Below are positions 34,839 to 43,638 of a DNA stretch of 54,276 nucleotides, one piece after another. A model generated the notes under the pieces. It had not been told where the DNA came from. It did not search any database and saw only the letters and a list, made by a program, of their open reading frames with translations. Each line of letters starts with the position of its first letter. The first letter of the stretch is position 1. The position numbers and the translations under genes were made by a program. Source of the stretch: Spirochaetota bacterium (GTDB lineage: Bacteria; Spirochaetota; Spirochaetia; SPDA01; JAJSAL01); contig JAJSAL010000027.1 of NCBI GenBank assembly GCA_024274705.1, forward strand, positions 1 to 54,276. Reading direction: 5' to 3'.

Positions 34839-36134
34839 ATGAAATCGTACTGGATAAATGAAATAAAAAAATCATTTTTTACTTCCCTCTGGTTCATGCT
34901 GCTCACCTTTCCAATGGTGGTAATGAGGGTAAATACCATCGGAAGCGAAAATGGAACGGTCTACCGGTGGAACAATTTTTATATTGTAGGAATTGGCGCA
35001 TTTTTCCTTTCCTGGCTCTGGCGGTACCTGCTGGAGCGGAAGGAGCACGGGGGAAAGCGGAAGGAAAACGTGAGTGGGCTCCCCTGGGTAACAAGAGGGA
35101 GAGAATTGCTGGGACAGCCGAAAATCCGGTATCCAATGCTGGCTGTTTTCATCATGTTTGTCGTTTTGTATCCTCTGGTGTTTTCCATGTACCAGACAAA
35201 CATCATGATTTCCGCTCTCATCTATGTGATGCTGGGCTTAGGACTCAATATCGTGGTGGGCCTGGGAGGTATTCTGCACCTGGGGTATGCCGCATTTTAT
35301 GCAGTAGGTGCATACACGTATGCCCTCATTTTCCGTTTTACAAACGAATATTTCATGGCCATGGGGTGGAACAACGAAGCCATGTTCTGGATCGCTCTTC
35401 CCATTGCCGGCGGAGTTTCCGCACTGTTCGGGATCATCCTCACCTTGCCGGTTCTCCGCTTGAGAGGAGATTATCTGGCTATCGTTACCCTGTCGTTCGG
35501 AGAAATAACCAGGATGATTCTTCAGAACTGGGACAAGGTTACCCTTGGTCCCAGCGGTATTCCCAATGTTCCCAGGCCGTGGTTTTTCGGTATACGCATG
35601 ACGCCTGTAATTGCTACGAAGTATATCTATTACATTCTCATCGGCCTGGTGGTTCTTACCATATTCGTTGTCCGGCGGCTTGAAAATTCCCGTCTTGGAA
35701 GGGCATGGGAAGCGATGCGTGAGGATGAAATCGCCAGTCAGGCTATGGGGATAAACATCTCAAGGGCCAAGCTCACTACGTTTGCGTTAGGTGCTCTCTG
35801 GGCGGGTTTTGCAGGAGTCCTGCTGGCTGCGAAAACCACCGTTGTCAACCCCAACAGTTTTACCATCTGGGAATCGGTAATCGTACTTTGTGTTGTCGTC
35901 CTCGGCGGTATGGGTTCCATACCGGGAGTAATCCTCGGTGCGTTGATCATCGTTCTCCTCCCTGAGTACCTTCGGGCTTTCTCGCAATTCCGGATGCTCA
36001 TTTTCGGTCTTGCCCTGGTGCTGATGATGATCTTCCGGCCGTCGGGTATTATCAAAAAGGTGCGCAAGAAGTACGAGTTCCATGATACGGGTGAACAACC
36101 CCTGCCGAAAGCAAAAGCCGGAGGTGAAGCCTGA
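34839..36134 (+). CDS. livM: Branched-chain amino acid ABC transporter permease LivM
   Basis: This 431-residue permease is longer than many LivM proteins because of an N-terminal extension of about 110 residues with two membrane segments and a basic cytosolic loop. The core carries L-G-L-G-L-N-I-V-V-G-L-G-G-I-L-H-L-G-Y-A near residue 140 and A-M-R-E-D-E-I-A-S-Q-A-M-G-I-N near 292. The C-terminus ends in a polar tail. Its stop overlaps the livG start by one base. It forms the channel with LivH. Confidence 0.93.
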   Translation: MKSYWINEIKKSFFTSLWFMLLTFPMVVMRVNTIGSENGTVYRWNNFYIVGIGAFFLSWLWRYLLERKEHGGKRKENVSGLPWVTRGRELLGQPKIRYPMLAVFIMFVVLYPLVFSMYQTNIMISALIYVMLGLGLNIVVGLGGILHLGYAAFYAVGAYTYALIFRFTNEYFMAMGWNNEAMFWIALPIAGGVSALFGIILTLPVLRLRGDYLAIVTLSFGEITRMILQNWDKVTLGPSGIPNVPRPWFFGIRMTPVIATKYIYYILIGLVVLTIFVVRRLENSRLGRAWEAMREDEIASQAMGINISRAKLTTFALGALWAGFAGVLLAAKTTVVNPNSFTIWESVIVLCVVVLGGMGSIPGVILGALIIVLLPEYLRAFSQFRMLIFGLALVLMMIFRPSGIIKKVRKKYEFHDTGEQPLPKAKAGGEA

Positions 36135-36922
36135 TGTCTTCTGTTCTGGATGTAAAGAATCTATCCAAGTTGTTCGGCGGCCTCAGGGCTGTGGATAACG
36201 TAACCATAGAAATAGTGGAGGGAGAGATTATCGCCCTTATCGGTCCCAATGGAGCGGGAAAAACAACGGTATTCAACTGCCTGACCGGCGTGTATCCTCC
36301 TACGGAAGGGGAGATCTATATTCACCCTCCCGGTGAAGAGAGGGAGCGGACTAACGGGTACAGACCCCACAGGATAACAGAAAGAGGTCTGGCCCGGACG
36401 TTTCAGAATATTCGGCTTTTCAATAACATGACGGTGCTGGAGAACGTCATGATCGGACGGCATAAGCATCTGAAGGCTGGAGTTCTCAACGCCGTGTTCC
36501 TGGACAGAAGGACCAGGGAAGAGGAAGAAAAGGTCATCCATGACAGCTATGAAGTGCTGAAAAAGATCGGTCTTACTTCTTATGTGAATGAGCTTGCCTG
36601 TAATCTTCCTTACGGAGCCCAGCGGCGCCTGGAAATAGCCAGGGCCCTGGCAACGGAACCGTTTCTCCTCCTCCTGGATGAACCCGCCGCCGGTATGAAT
36701 CCCCAGGAGACTCTTGCACTGGTTGACCTTATCGTCCGGATCCGGGATACCGAGAAGATCACCATTTTCCTTATTGAGCACGATATGAGCCTTGTCATGA
36801 GCCTGTCCGAACGGATCTACGTGATGGATTACGGGAAACTGATTGCCATGGGGCCGCCTGTGGAGATCAAGAGCAACAGGGATGTCATCAAGGCGTATCT
36901 GGGAGAAGATGTACATGCTTGA
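36134..36922 (+). CDS. livG: Branched-chain amino acid ABC transporter ATPase LivG
   Basis: This 262-residue ATPase has Walker A G-P-N-G-A-G-K-T-T near residues 37-45, the LivG-type motif G-L-A-R-T-F-Q-N-I-R-L-F near 90, signature L-P-Y-G-A-Q-R-R, Walker B L-L-L-L-D-E-P-A-A-G-M-N and H-loop I-E-H-D-M. The conserved Q-loop glutamine is present in F-Q-N, unlike the CUT1 ATPases earlier in the window. It starts within the last base of livM and overlaps livF by eight bases. Confidence 0.95.
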   Translation: MSSVLDVKNLSKLFGGLRAVDNVTIEIVEGEIIALIGPNGAGKTTVFNCLTGVYPPTEGEIYIHPPGEERERTNGYRPHRITERGLARTFQNIRLFNNMTVLENVMIGRHKHLKAGVLNAVFLDRRTREEEEKVIHDSYEVLKKIGLTSYVNELACNLPYGAQRRLEIARALATEPFLLLLDEPAAGMNPQETLALVDLIVRIRDTEKITIFLIEHDMSLVMSLSERIYVMDYGKLIAMGPPVEIKSNRDVIKAYLGEDVHA

Positions 36923-37622
36923 AGTCAACGATATCCAAACTTATTACGGGAATATTAAGGCCCTTAAAGGGGTAAGCGTCACCATATCCGAAGGTGAAAT
37001 TATCACCCTCATAGGCGCCAACGGTGCCGGTAAATCGACGACACTGATGTCTATCTGCGGTATCGTTCCTCCCAGGTCCGGAGATGTCACGTTCATGGGT
37101 GAAGCGATCACAGGTATGAAGCCCAATGAAATCGTACAGAGAGGAATCATCCAGGTTCCTGAAGGAAGAAGAATCTTTCCGTTTCTCACGGTCAAGGAAA
37201 ACCTGGACATGGGTGCTTTCTTACGAAACGATACGGAAGAGATGAAGAAGGACCTGGAATACGTCTACGAGATGTTTCCTATTTTGGCTGAGCGCCGGAA
37301 TCAGCCCGGCGGAACTCTTTCCGGTGGTGAACAGCAGATGCTTGCCATATCCAGAGCTCTCATGGCAAAGCCGAGACTCCTCCTTCTGGATGAACCTTCT
37401 CTTGGCCTTGCGCCGATCATTGTTCAGCGTATTTTCGAGGTAATCCGGAAGATTAATACAGAGAGTAAAGTAACCGTTTTCCTGGTCGAGCAGAACGCGA
37501 ATCTCGCGCTGAAAATCGCTCACCGGGGGTATGTCATGGAAACCGGCCGGATCATCCTCCATGACACCTCTGCAAACCTGATGCAGAACGAAGAGATGAA
37601 GAAAGCCTACCTGGGAATATAG
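36915..37622 (+). CDS. livF: Branched-chain amino acid ABC transporter ATPase LivF
   Basis: This 235-residue ATPase begins M-L-E-V-N-D-I-Q-T-Y-Y-G. Walker A is G-A-N-G-A-G-K-S-T, the Q-loop region reads V-P-E-G-R-R-I-F-P, signature L-S-G-G-E-Q-Q-M, Walker B L-L-L-L-D-E-P-S-L-G-L-A and H-loop V-E-Q-N, all typical LivF features. I favour ATG 36915, with GGAG nine bases upstream; ATG 36909 is too close to that site. It closes the operon; an AroE remnant follows. Confidence 0.95.
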   Translation: MLEVNDIQTYYGNIKALKGVSVTISEGEIITLIGANGAGKSTTLMSICGIVPPRSGDVTFMGEAITGMKPNEIVQRGIIQVPEGRRIFPFLTVKENLDMGAFLRNDTEEMKKDLEYVYEMFPILAERRNQPGGTLSGGEQQMLAISRALMAKPRLLLLDEPSLGLAPIIVQRIFEVIRKINTESKVTVFLVEQNANLALKIAHRGYVMETGRIILHDTSANLMQNEEMKKAYLGI

Positions 37623-37630
37623 ACGAAAGA

Positions 37631-37972
37631 TTGACAGAAATTGTTGCTTTCTGTTGTGTAAGGCACTTATGGAACACCACCTACGATATTCCACCTGACA
37701 CCGACGTCCTGGTTAATGCCACTTCGATCGGGTTATATCCCGATGTGGATGCAAAGCCTGATATTGTGTATCCTGCCATCACCAAAGAAATGACTGTTTG
37801 TGATGTCATTCCGAATCCTCCGTATACCCTTTTTCTGAAAGAAGCCGAAGCCCGCGGTGCAACCATCCTCAATGGGATGGGTATGTTGGTGTATCAGGGA
37901 GCCATCGGGTTTACCATGTGGACCGGTGTTGAAGCGCCGGTAGACGTGATGTACCAGGCATTACATGGTTGA
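37631..37972 (+). pseudogene. 5'-truncated shikimate dehydrogenase (AroE) remnant
   Basis: From about 37675 the frame encodes the C-terminal 100 residues of AroE: V-N-A-T-S-I-G-L-Y-P, then D-V-I-P-N-P-P-Y-T, and G-M-G-M-L-V-Y-Q-G-A-I-G-F with the conserved substrate-end glutamine. The whole substrate-binding N-terminal domain (about 170 residues) is absent, and the upstream bases belong to livF. The only start is a TTG without a ribosome binding site. It overlaps the convergent gene ending at 37961 by 12 bases. Confidence 0.85.
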
Positions 37973-40387
37973 TGGGCAATGACCCTCCCGGGTATGAGAA
38001 TCACCTGGTTTACCGATTACACGGACTGTACCGCTTCTGCCGTCGAGACGGATAGTTTCACCCGTTATCAGGAGGTTTGTTATACCGCCGATATTGGAGA
38101 CCATGGGAAGGCCGTATTCCCTGGCAACAACGGCACCATGGGATAAAGATCCTCCGATCTCGGTCACCAGCCCGGATATCCGCCCGAAGAAAGGCGTCCA
38201 TCCAACATCGGTGAAGGGGGCGACCATGATCTCCCCTTTTTGAAGCTTGTGAGCTTCTTCCAGGGTTTTTACGATGCGTACGGGTGCTTCCACGATACCC
38301 TTGCTTACAGGCGTACCTTTGAGGACTGCTTCCGGATCTCCGCCGTCAGGCTGTTCCACTATCGGCTTCGGCACACCCCGGGAAGTTTCCGGGAAGGAGA
38401 GCTCCATCTGAAAAGGAAGCTCCTTTTTACGCTGTTCTGCTTTCGCATTCAGCCTGCCGGAACCGGTTCCCTGTAAAAGCCTGCCGATCTCCTCCCGTGT
38501 TAAGAAGTATACCAGGTCCGGGTCCTTAAGGAGACCATGATCCGTCATGTCCTTTGCTAACTGTCTGTATCCTTTTTTAAATTGGTGCTGAACCCGGATC
38601 AGCATGGATTTGGAAAGTTCCCTCTGCCGGACACCTTCTTTCGTCCTTTTCAGCAGCCCCTTCGGCACTTCTCTTAGGGGCGGCGGTTCTGTTTCCGGTT
38701 CAGTGCTACCGGTGTGTTCACTTTCTGATATCCCCAGGGAGAGAGTGTTTTTCACTATACCGATGAGCTCTTCAGGGTACGTCTCGTAATCCCGGGACCG
38801 CAGTTCGGCCTCCCGGATGCATCTGTGACCATGACGCTTAAGAAAATATCTATACAGCTCACCGGCCCTGCCGGATGCATCGGATTCAAGCCAGGATACG
38901 GCCGCCGCATCATCCATCCTTGAGAATTCCGCTGAATTCATCATATCCGTAATTGCGGCAGTAATACGCTGTATCCCTGCCATGAGGTCCGCGCTTTCAA
39001 TACCGTCGATGTTTGTGAGGGCCATACTCATCCTCGCCTGACCTTCCGTCGAAACGTTCCTGCCGCCGGAGAGAAGGGATGCCAGGATCCCGTTCATTGC
39101 ACCGGAGTAGGCGCTTATGCAGTAATGCAGGTAAAACGTTTCATTGAGTACTGTCTGTTGAAGAGTACAGAGATCTTCATACAGCTGTTTCATGGTTTTG
39201 CCTGTGGTTTCAATGGTAAACCCCGTACCCAGGCGGGTTATGCGTTTCAGAAACCTGTTGTGGCTGAACAGAAGAGAAGCATAACGGATACCGTTGAGAA
39301 ACCGGCGGATACCCGGGGCGTTGGGGCCGATATCATATGGAGGGAGAACTTTACCAAGGATATTCAGTTCCAATGCTTCCCGGGATGCCCCGGCTACATT
39401 GCGGGCGATGTAGAACATGGATGTGAGATTCATGAAGAGGTGATTCCTGATGTGAATGATAAACCTGGGAACCTCCCCGCACCCCTTCAGAGCTCCCACT
39501 TTCCGGGTCATCTCCTTAAGACCCCAGTCCAGGGGTTCCGCAAACACCGAGAGCGTTAAGGGGGTGGCCGCTCCGGGAAGCATCTCCCCGATATTGCAGC
39601 GGGTGATGAATTCATTACTGTCCACGGGAGTGTCAAGGGACGTGGCGTGTATCGTTGTTATGGGCCGTGCCTGCAGCCAGAATAGTGTTCCCGAAGAGTC
39701 TATCGCCCATTCCATGTCCAGGGATTTTCCGAAAACTTTTTCAGCCACTCCGGCCTGCTGAATCAGTTGGGTTAATTCCTGTTCAAGGAGCAAAGATTCC
39801 TCCTGCCCCGGGAGCACCGTGCCGGATTTCCTGTGTACCCGGTAGCTGTATCCCTTCTTTTTTCCTCCCACAAGGTCTTCCCCAAGGCCGGCAACAGATT
39901 CGATGACCATGTACTCATCGTGCTCCTGAACCGGATCGGCGGTGAAGATAACGCCGGATTTTGTCGTATCCACCATGGACTGAACGATAACCGCCATGTC
40001 CGTGTTGTCGTTATCCCGGAACTGTTCCCGGTATGTTTGCACCCTGCCGGACATAGAGGAATCAAAACAACGCCGGATTGCATCGGTAACGGCGCCTAAT
40101 CCCTGTACACCGAGGAATGACTCGTACTGTCCGGCGGCAGACAGGTCCTCACCATCCTCCACTCCGGCGGAAGATCTCACCGCGACAGGTCCTCCGCCTA
40201 ATGCCTCGTAGGCATGCCGAAGCTCTTCTCTATCTGCGGGTTTTTTCGACGGCACAACGATAAACCCCGGGGGAACCTTAAGACCCGCTTTCCTGAGTAC
40301 GGCAAGACCCCTGGCTTTGCCGCCCACGTTGTGACCATCGATTCCTGTGAAACTGAGTATGCTGTATGGTACAAGGTTCCTTTCCAT
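37961..40387 (-). CDS. PEP-synthase-like phosphotransferase (rifampicin phosphotransferase/PigC architecture)
   Basis: This 808-residue protein has an N-terminal ATP-grasp pyruvate,phosphate-dikinase domain (G-G-K-A-R-G-L near residue 20; V-R-S-S-A-G-V-E-D near 80-88), a long helical middle region and a C-terminal swivelling domain with catalytic His750 in G-G-S-L-S-H-G-A-V. The PEP-binding barrel of true PEP synthase is absent. This layout is that of rifampicin phosphotransferase and prodigiosin ligase PigC, which phosphorylate or activate a small molecule using ATP beta-phosphate. The real target is unknown. It is divergent from the gene at 40465, 77 bases away. Confidence 0.85.
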   Translation of the reverse strand: MERNLVPYSILSFTGIDGHNVGGKARGLAVLRKAGLKVPPGFIVVPSKKPADREELRHAYEALGGGPVAVRSSAGVEDGEDLSAAGQYESFLGVQGLGAVTDAIRRCFDSSMSGRVQTYREQFRDNDNTDMAVIVQSMVDTTKSGVIFTADPVQEHDEYMVIESVAGLGEDLVGGKKKGYSYRVHRKSGTVLPGQEESLLLEQELTQLIQQAGVAEKVFGKSLDMEWAIDSSGTLFWLQARPITTIHATSLDTPVDSNEFITRCNIGEMLPGAATPLTLSVFAEPLDWGLKEMTRKVGALKGCGEVPRFIIHIRNHLFMNLTSMFYIARNVAGASREALELNILGKVLPPYDIGPNAPGIRRFLNGIRYASLLFSHNRFLKRITRLGTGFTIETTGKTMKQLYEDLCTLQQTVLNETFYLHYCISAYSGAMNGILASLLSGGRNVSTEGQARMSMALTNIDGIESADLMAGIQRITAAITDMMNSAEFSRMDDAAAVSWLESDASGRAGELYRYFLKRHGHRCIREAELRSRDYETYPEELIGIVKNTLSLGISESEHTGSTEPETEPPPLREVPKGLLKRTKEGVRQRELSKSMLIRVQHQFKKGYRQLAKDMTDHGLLKDPDLVYFLTREEIGRLLQGTGSGRLNAKAEQRKKELPFQMELSFPETSRGVPKPIVEQPDGGDPEAVLKGTPVSKGIVEAPVRIVKTLEEAHKLQKGEIMVAPFTDVGWTPFFGRISGLVTEIGGSLSHGAVVAREYGLPMVSNIGGITNLLITGETIRLDGRSGTVRVIGKPGDSHTREGHCPSTM

Positions 40388-40464
40388 TGTATGCTTTCTG
40401 TATATAACTGAATATAATAATTGAATATTTAACAACATTTTTCAATATGCACGGAGGATCAGCC

Positions 40465-41637
40465 ATGATTTTCTTTATCTTTGTGCCGGTAATCCTGGTT
40501 GTACTGTTTTTATTCACAAAAGAGAGAAATCCCGGGACCCTCAGGCCGGTAGGCGGCCCAAGGTGGAAGAATTATTTCGCCTGGCTTTTGATCAACGCCG
40601 GTAGGGCGGCCGGGGAGAACCGGATTATCCCTGAACTGGCGAACCACCGTGTTCCTGTGCCTCCGGGAAAAACGGAAGAGGATTATAACGATTCCTTCGT
40701 ATTCCAGGGGAGTGATGACAAGGGAAATCTCCTGATGACCCGGTTGGGATTCCGGGAGGGTGGGAAGTACGCCGAAGTGTGGGTCTGGATGATTCTTGGA
40801 GGAAAAAAATATCATATTGCAGAAGATATCCATCACCTGGACATGAAAAACCAGGAAGGAATATGTGCGGGAGGGCTGGAATTCCATTGTCCCGACGAAT
40901 CTGAATGGAACTGGAACATCCGGTACAGGGGCCCCCTGGAACCCGGAAAGGCCGGGTGCGAAATGGACCTGCAATTCTCTCCTTCCTCCAGGGTGTACCA
41001 CTCGGGTGTCCATATAAATATGCGTACCTTTGCAAAATCCATGGCGGAGATGCACTGGAACCGGGCGTATTTCAAGAGCCTGCGGTCCGAAAGCCAGTGC
41101 AGGGTGGAACAGGGAGGGCGCCTTGCAGGGAACATCAGGATTGATGCCGCTGAACACACCATTTCCATGCTGAGTATCCGGGACCACTCCTGGGGTAAAC
41201 GGAACTGGAATTTCATAAACCGCTACATCTGGAACGTGCTCAGCCTGGAATCTCCCATGCAGCTGGGAGGCAAGGAGTACCGGTATTTCGTGTACACCAC
41301 GGTGGATTACGGTACCACCTTCCGGCACCTGGTTTCCGGGTGGATCGGCGGTCCGGACTCGATCCTGCCCATAACCGCCGCATCCGATATGGCGGAAACA
41401 GGGGGGGATGGAAATATTCCGGAAACGTTCTCTTGCCGATTCATGCCCTTGGGGGAAAAGGTCCTCACCCTGACAGTACGCCGATGTGAACCGCCGCATT
41501 CCTGGTACGTGCAGAATAAGACCTTTGAAGTGTGTGAAGCCTATTGCACCTTCGAACTGGAAGGGTGTAAAGGAGTAGGCATGTCCGAATTCGGGTACGC
41601 CCTGACCAGGGGATATCATCGTGACCCTGGAGTATGA
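40465..41637 (+). CDS. Uncharacterised membrane-anchored protein
   Basis: I do not recognise this 390-residue protein with certainty. One N-terminal membrane segment (residues 2-20) is followed by a beta-rich, tryptophan- and glycine-rich soluble part with I-R-D-H-S-W-G-K-R-N-W near residue 245. That pattern recalls lipocalin-like hydratase folds such as CrtC or AttH, a weak inference. ATG 40465 has GGAGG upstream. Its end overlaps the next gene by 17 bases, so the two proteins are probably made together. The reverse strand here is also open for a long stretch but has no start signal. Confidence 0.7.
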   Translation: MIFFIFVPVILVVLFLFTKERNPGTLRPVGGPRWKNYFAWLLINAGRAAGENRIIPELANHRVPVPPGKTEEDYNDSFVFQGSDDKGNLLMTRLGFREGGKYAEVWVWMILGGKKYHIAEDIHHLDMKNQEGICAGGLEFHCPDESEWNWNIRYRGPLEPGKAGCEMDLQFSPSSRVYHSGVHINMRTFAKSMAEMHWNRAYFKSLRSESQCRVEQGGRLAGNIRIDAAEHTISMLSIRDHSWGKRNWNFINRYIWNVLSLESPMQLGGKEYRYFVYTTVDYGTTFRHLVSGWIGGPDSILPITAASDMAETGGDGNIPETFSCRFMPLGEKVLTLTVRRCEPPHSWYVQNKTFEVCEAYCTFELEGCKGVGMSEFGYALTRGYHRDPGV

Positions 41638-42721
41638 TGTCATTATCATCGGCGGCGGACCAGCCGGTGCTGTGGCTGCACGGGAACTGGCACGGGGCTC
41701 CGGTCTTTCAGTGTTCCTCCTGGACAAGGCGGGATTCCCGAGGCTTAAACCCTGTGCGGGAGGGATTTCCCCGAAGGCGGAAAAGGTTCTCCGTACCCTC
41801 GGTCTCTGGGAGCTGGTGGAGTCCCGGGTATACAGGATACGATCGGCCCTTATCGGTACACCTGGGGGAAAAGAGATTGTCCTTTCCGGGGAGGAGGCCG
41901 CCAGTGTGATGCACAGGGCGGACTTTGATACCTTCCTCCTGGCTGAAGCCTCGGCAGCCGGTGCAGTCGTTCAGGAAGGCACCAGGGTGGATTCTCTGGT
42001 ATTTCAAAACGGCAGGGCGGCAGGGGTCCGTGCAGGGGACAAGGAATTCAGGGCGTCCTGGGTTATCGTTGCCAACGGGGCTGCTTCCGTTTATCGAACA
42101 AAAGATCCCCGGATGGAGCACATAACAAGCTGTACCGCCTGGTACAGAGGAGTCCCTTTTCATCCGGGCCGTCTGGAGATGTACTTTGCGGATAATCTCC
42201 TTCCCCATTACGGGTGGCTCTTCCCGGAATCGGAAGACACGTGCAACATCGGCCTGTGTGTACGTACGGCGAACATCAGGGGAAGATCCGTTATAGATGT
42301 GTTCCGGGATTTTCAGAACCGGTTTTTCCGGGACAGGATGAATAATGCCGAGTTCCTGGCAGAACCGAAAGTGCATCCCATCTTTCCATCCCCGGGAATA
42401 ACTGAAGGGGCGTTTCCGGGGACCCTATTAGTTGGTGATGCGGGAAGGCTCATCAACGGATTCACCGGTGAAGGGATCTCCTATGCCATGGAGAGCGGTA
42501 TGCTTGCCTCCAGGGCCCTTATCCGGGGACACAGGGAAGGATGGGACCTTGCCGTAACCGGCGCGTTCTACCGGAAAAGTGTAAAAAAAGTGATGGCAGG
42601 ACCACTGCGCCGGGGCAGGATGATGTGTACCTTCGGACCGGTCCTCCAGAGAGCGGCTGGGTCGGTCCTTTCAATCCCTCCTGTATCCCGGCTGGTTACC
42701 CGGGTATTGAGCAAAGGATGA
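41621..42721 (+). CDS. FAD-dependent oxidoreductase, geranylgeranyl reductase family
   Basis: This 366-residue flavoprotein has the N-terminal FAD motif I-I-G-G-G-P-A-G-A-V-A-A-R-E-L near residues 7-21 and K-P-C-A-G-G-I-S near 45-52. The family's substrate motif L-P-H-Y-G-W-L-F-P lies near residue 195 and G-D-A-G-R-L-I-N-G-F-T-G-E-G near 275. Relatives reduce isoprenoid double bonds or oxidise hydrophobic substrates. Start is GTG 41621, with AGGGG eight bases upstream, inside the previous gene. With the preceding membrane protein and the PEP-synthase-like enzyme it may modify a lipid or terpenoid; that is inference. Confidence 0.88.
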   Translation: MTLEYDVIIIGGGPAGAVAARELARGSGLSVFLLDKAGFPRLKPCAGGISPKAEKVLRTLGLWELVESRVYRIRSALIGTPGGKEIVLSGEEAASVMHRADFDTFLLAEASAAGAVVQEGTRVDSLVFQNGRAAGVRAGDKEFRASWVIVANGAASVYRTKDPRMEHITSCTAWYRGVPFHPGRLEMYFADNLLPHYGWLFPESEDTCNIGLCVRTANIRGRSVIDVFRDFQNRFFRDRMNNAEFLAEPKVHPIFPSPGITEGAFPGTLLVGDAGRLINGFTGEGISYAMESGMLASRALIRGHREGWDLAVTGAFYRKSVKKVMAGPLRRGRMMCTFGPVLQRAAGSVLSIPPVSRLVTRVLSKG

Positions 42722-42957
42722 ACCATTACAAGACCCTGCCGGGCCTTCACCTGGATACCCCGGTAATGTATCCATTGATCGTTATAATTATTTTTCACAT
42801 ACCATGGTCTTGAAATTGTAATTCCTGCTGGATACACTCTGTATTCTATAGAAAACTTTTCCTTCTCCGGGGTATTTTCTTGTTGAGAAATGCTGGTTAA
42901 AGGCGGTACATATTTCTGTTCATAGAAAAAATTTCCACAGAATCGATTAATCATCGT
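42722..42957 (+). promoter_or_regulatory. Intergenic region with candidate promoter of the sigma-factor operon
   Basis: This 236-base gap marks a switch from GC-moderate to AT-rich DNA. TTGAAA (42810-42815) and TACACT (42833-42838) have a 17-base spacer. No ribosome binding site is evident before the sigma-factor start. I see no gene here. Confidence 0.4.
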
Positions 42958-43593
42958 GTGCTTATTGAATTGTTATCCGTTGCCGTTAAAGTTGAAAGCA
43001 GCGGCGGCTCCGGATGCCTGCTGAACAGACAAGAGATTGAAACTCTTCTTCTTAAATACAACTCGTATCTTCTTGCGGTTTTACGGTATAAATTGAATAA
43101 TAATCAGGCCGCAGAAGATATACTCCAGGACACCTATGTGTCTTTTCTGGGAATAATAAATAAAAAAGATATTACGTTCAGAAATGAGGCAAAACTTAAG
43201 AATTACCTCCTGACAATTGCGGTAAATAAGGTCAAAGACCATTTTAGGGTCAGGAAAAGGGAACTGAGAAAAACAAAGTTGTTCCCCGGTGTTGAAAAGC
43301 TCAATGAAGCGCTGGATAGCTTAGCTTCCAGGGAAAAGACACAGGAAGACATTATGCTCGATCAGGAACAGGGGGAGAGGCTTAACAATGCTGTTCAGTA
43401 TGCCATGGAAGTTCTGCCGGAAAAATACAGGAAGATTCTGGTTCAGAAGTTCACGGATAATTTAACAAATAAAGAGATAGCAGTATCTTTTAACCTGTCT
43501 GTTAAAGCTGTAGAATCTTTGCTGGTCCGGGCAAAAAGGGCGTTTAAAAAAGAATTCGAGCAAATTGTCGTAAAAGAGAATGTTTATGAATAG
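42958..43593 (+). CDS. ECF-type RNA polymerase sigma factor
   Basis: This protein of about 200 residues has sigma region 2 (Y-L-L-A-V-L-R-Y-K-L, then A-E-D-I-L-Q-D-T-Y-V near residues 50-60) and region 4 (L-P-E-K-Y-R-K-I-L, then N-K-E-I-A-V-S-F-N-L-S near residues 165-185). GTG 42958 opens the frame, but no ribosome binding site is visible and the conserved part begins near residue 25, so the true start may be later. The FecR-domain protein encoded 45 bases downstream is its probable anti-sigma factor. Confidence 0.88.
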   Translation: MLIELLSVAVKVESSGGSGCLLNRQEIETLLLKYNSYLLAVLRYKLNNNQAAEDILQDTYVSFLGIINKKDITFRNEAKLKNYLLTIAVNKVKDHFRVRKRELRKTKLFPGVEKLNEALDSLASREKTQEDIMLDQEQGERLNNAVQYAMEVLPEKYRKILVQKFTDNLTNKEIAVSFNLSVKAVESLLVRAKRAFKKEFEQIVVKENVYE

Positions 43594-43638
43594 TCTTGTG
43601 TTTATTAATGATAGAGGAAATTTCTTATTAGCCGGATT

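Noticed and set aside
40510-41727. Long open frame (405 codons) on the minus strand opposite the unknown protein gene
   Set aside because: It has no ribosome binding site, it mirrors the codon pattern of the plus-strand gene, and the plus strand has a proper start and overlaps the next gene.
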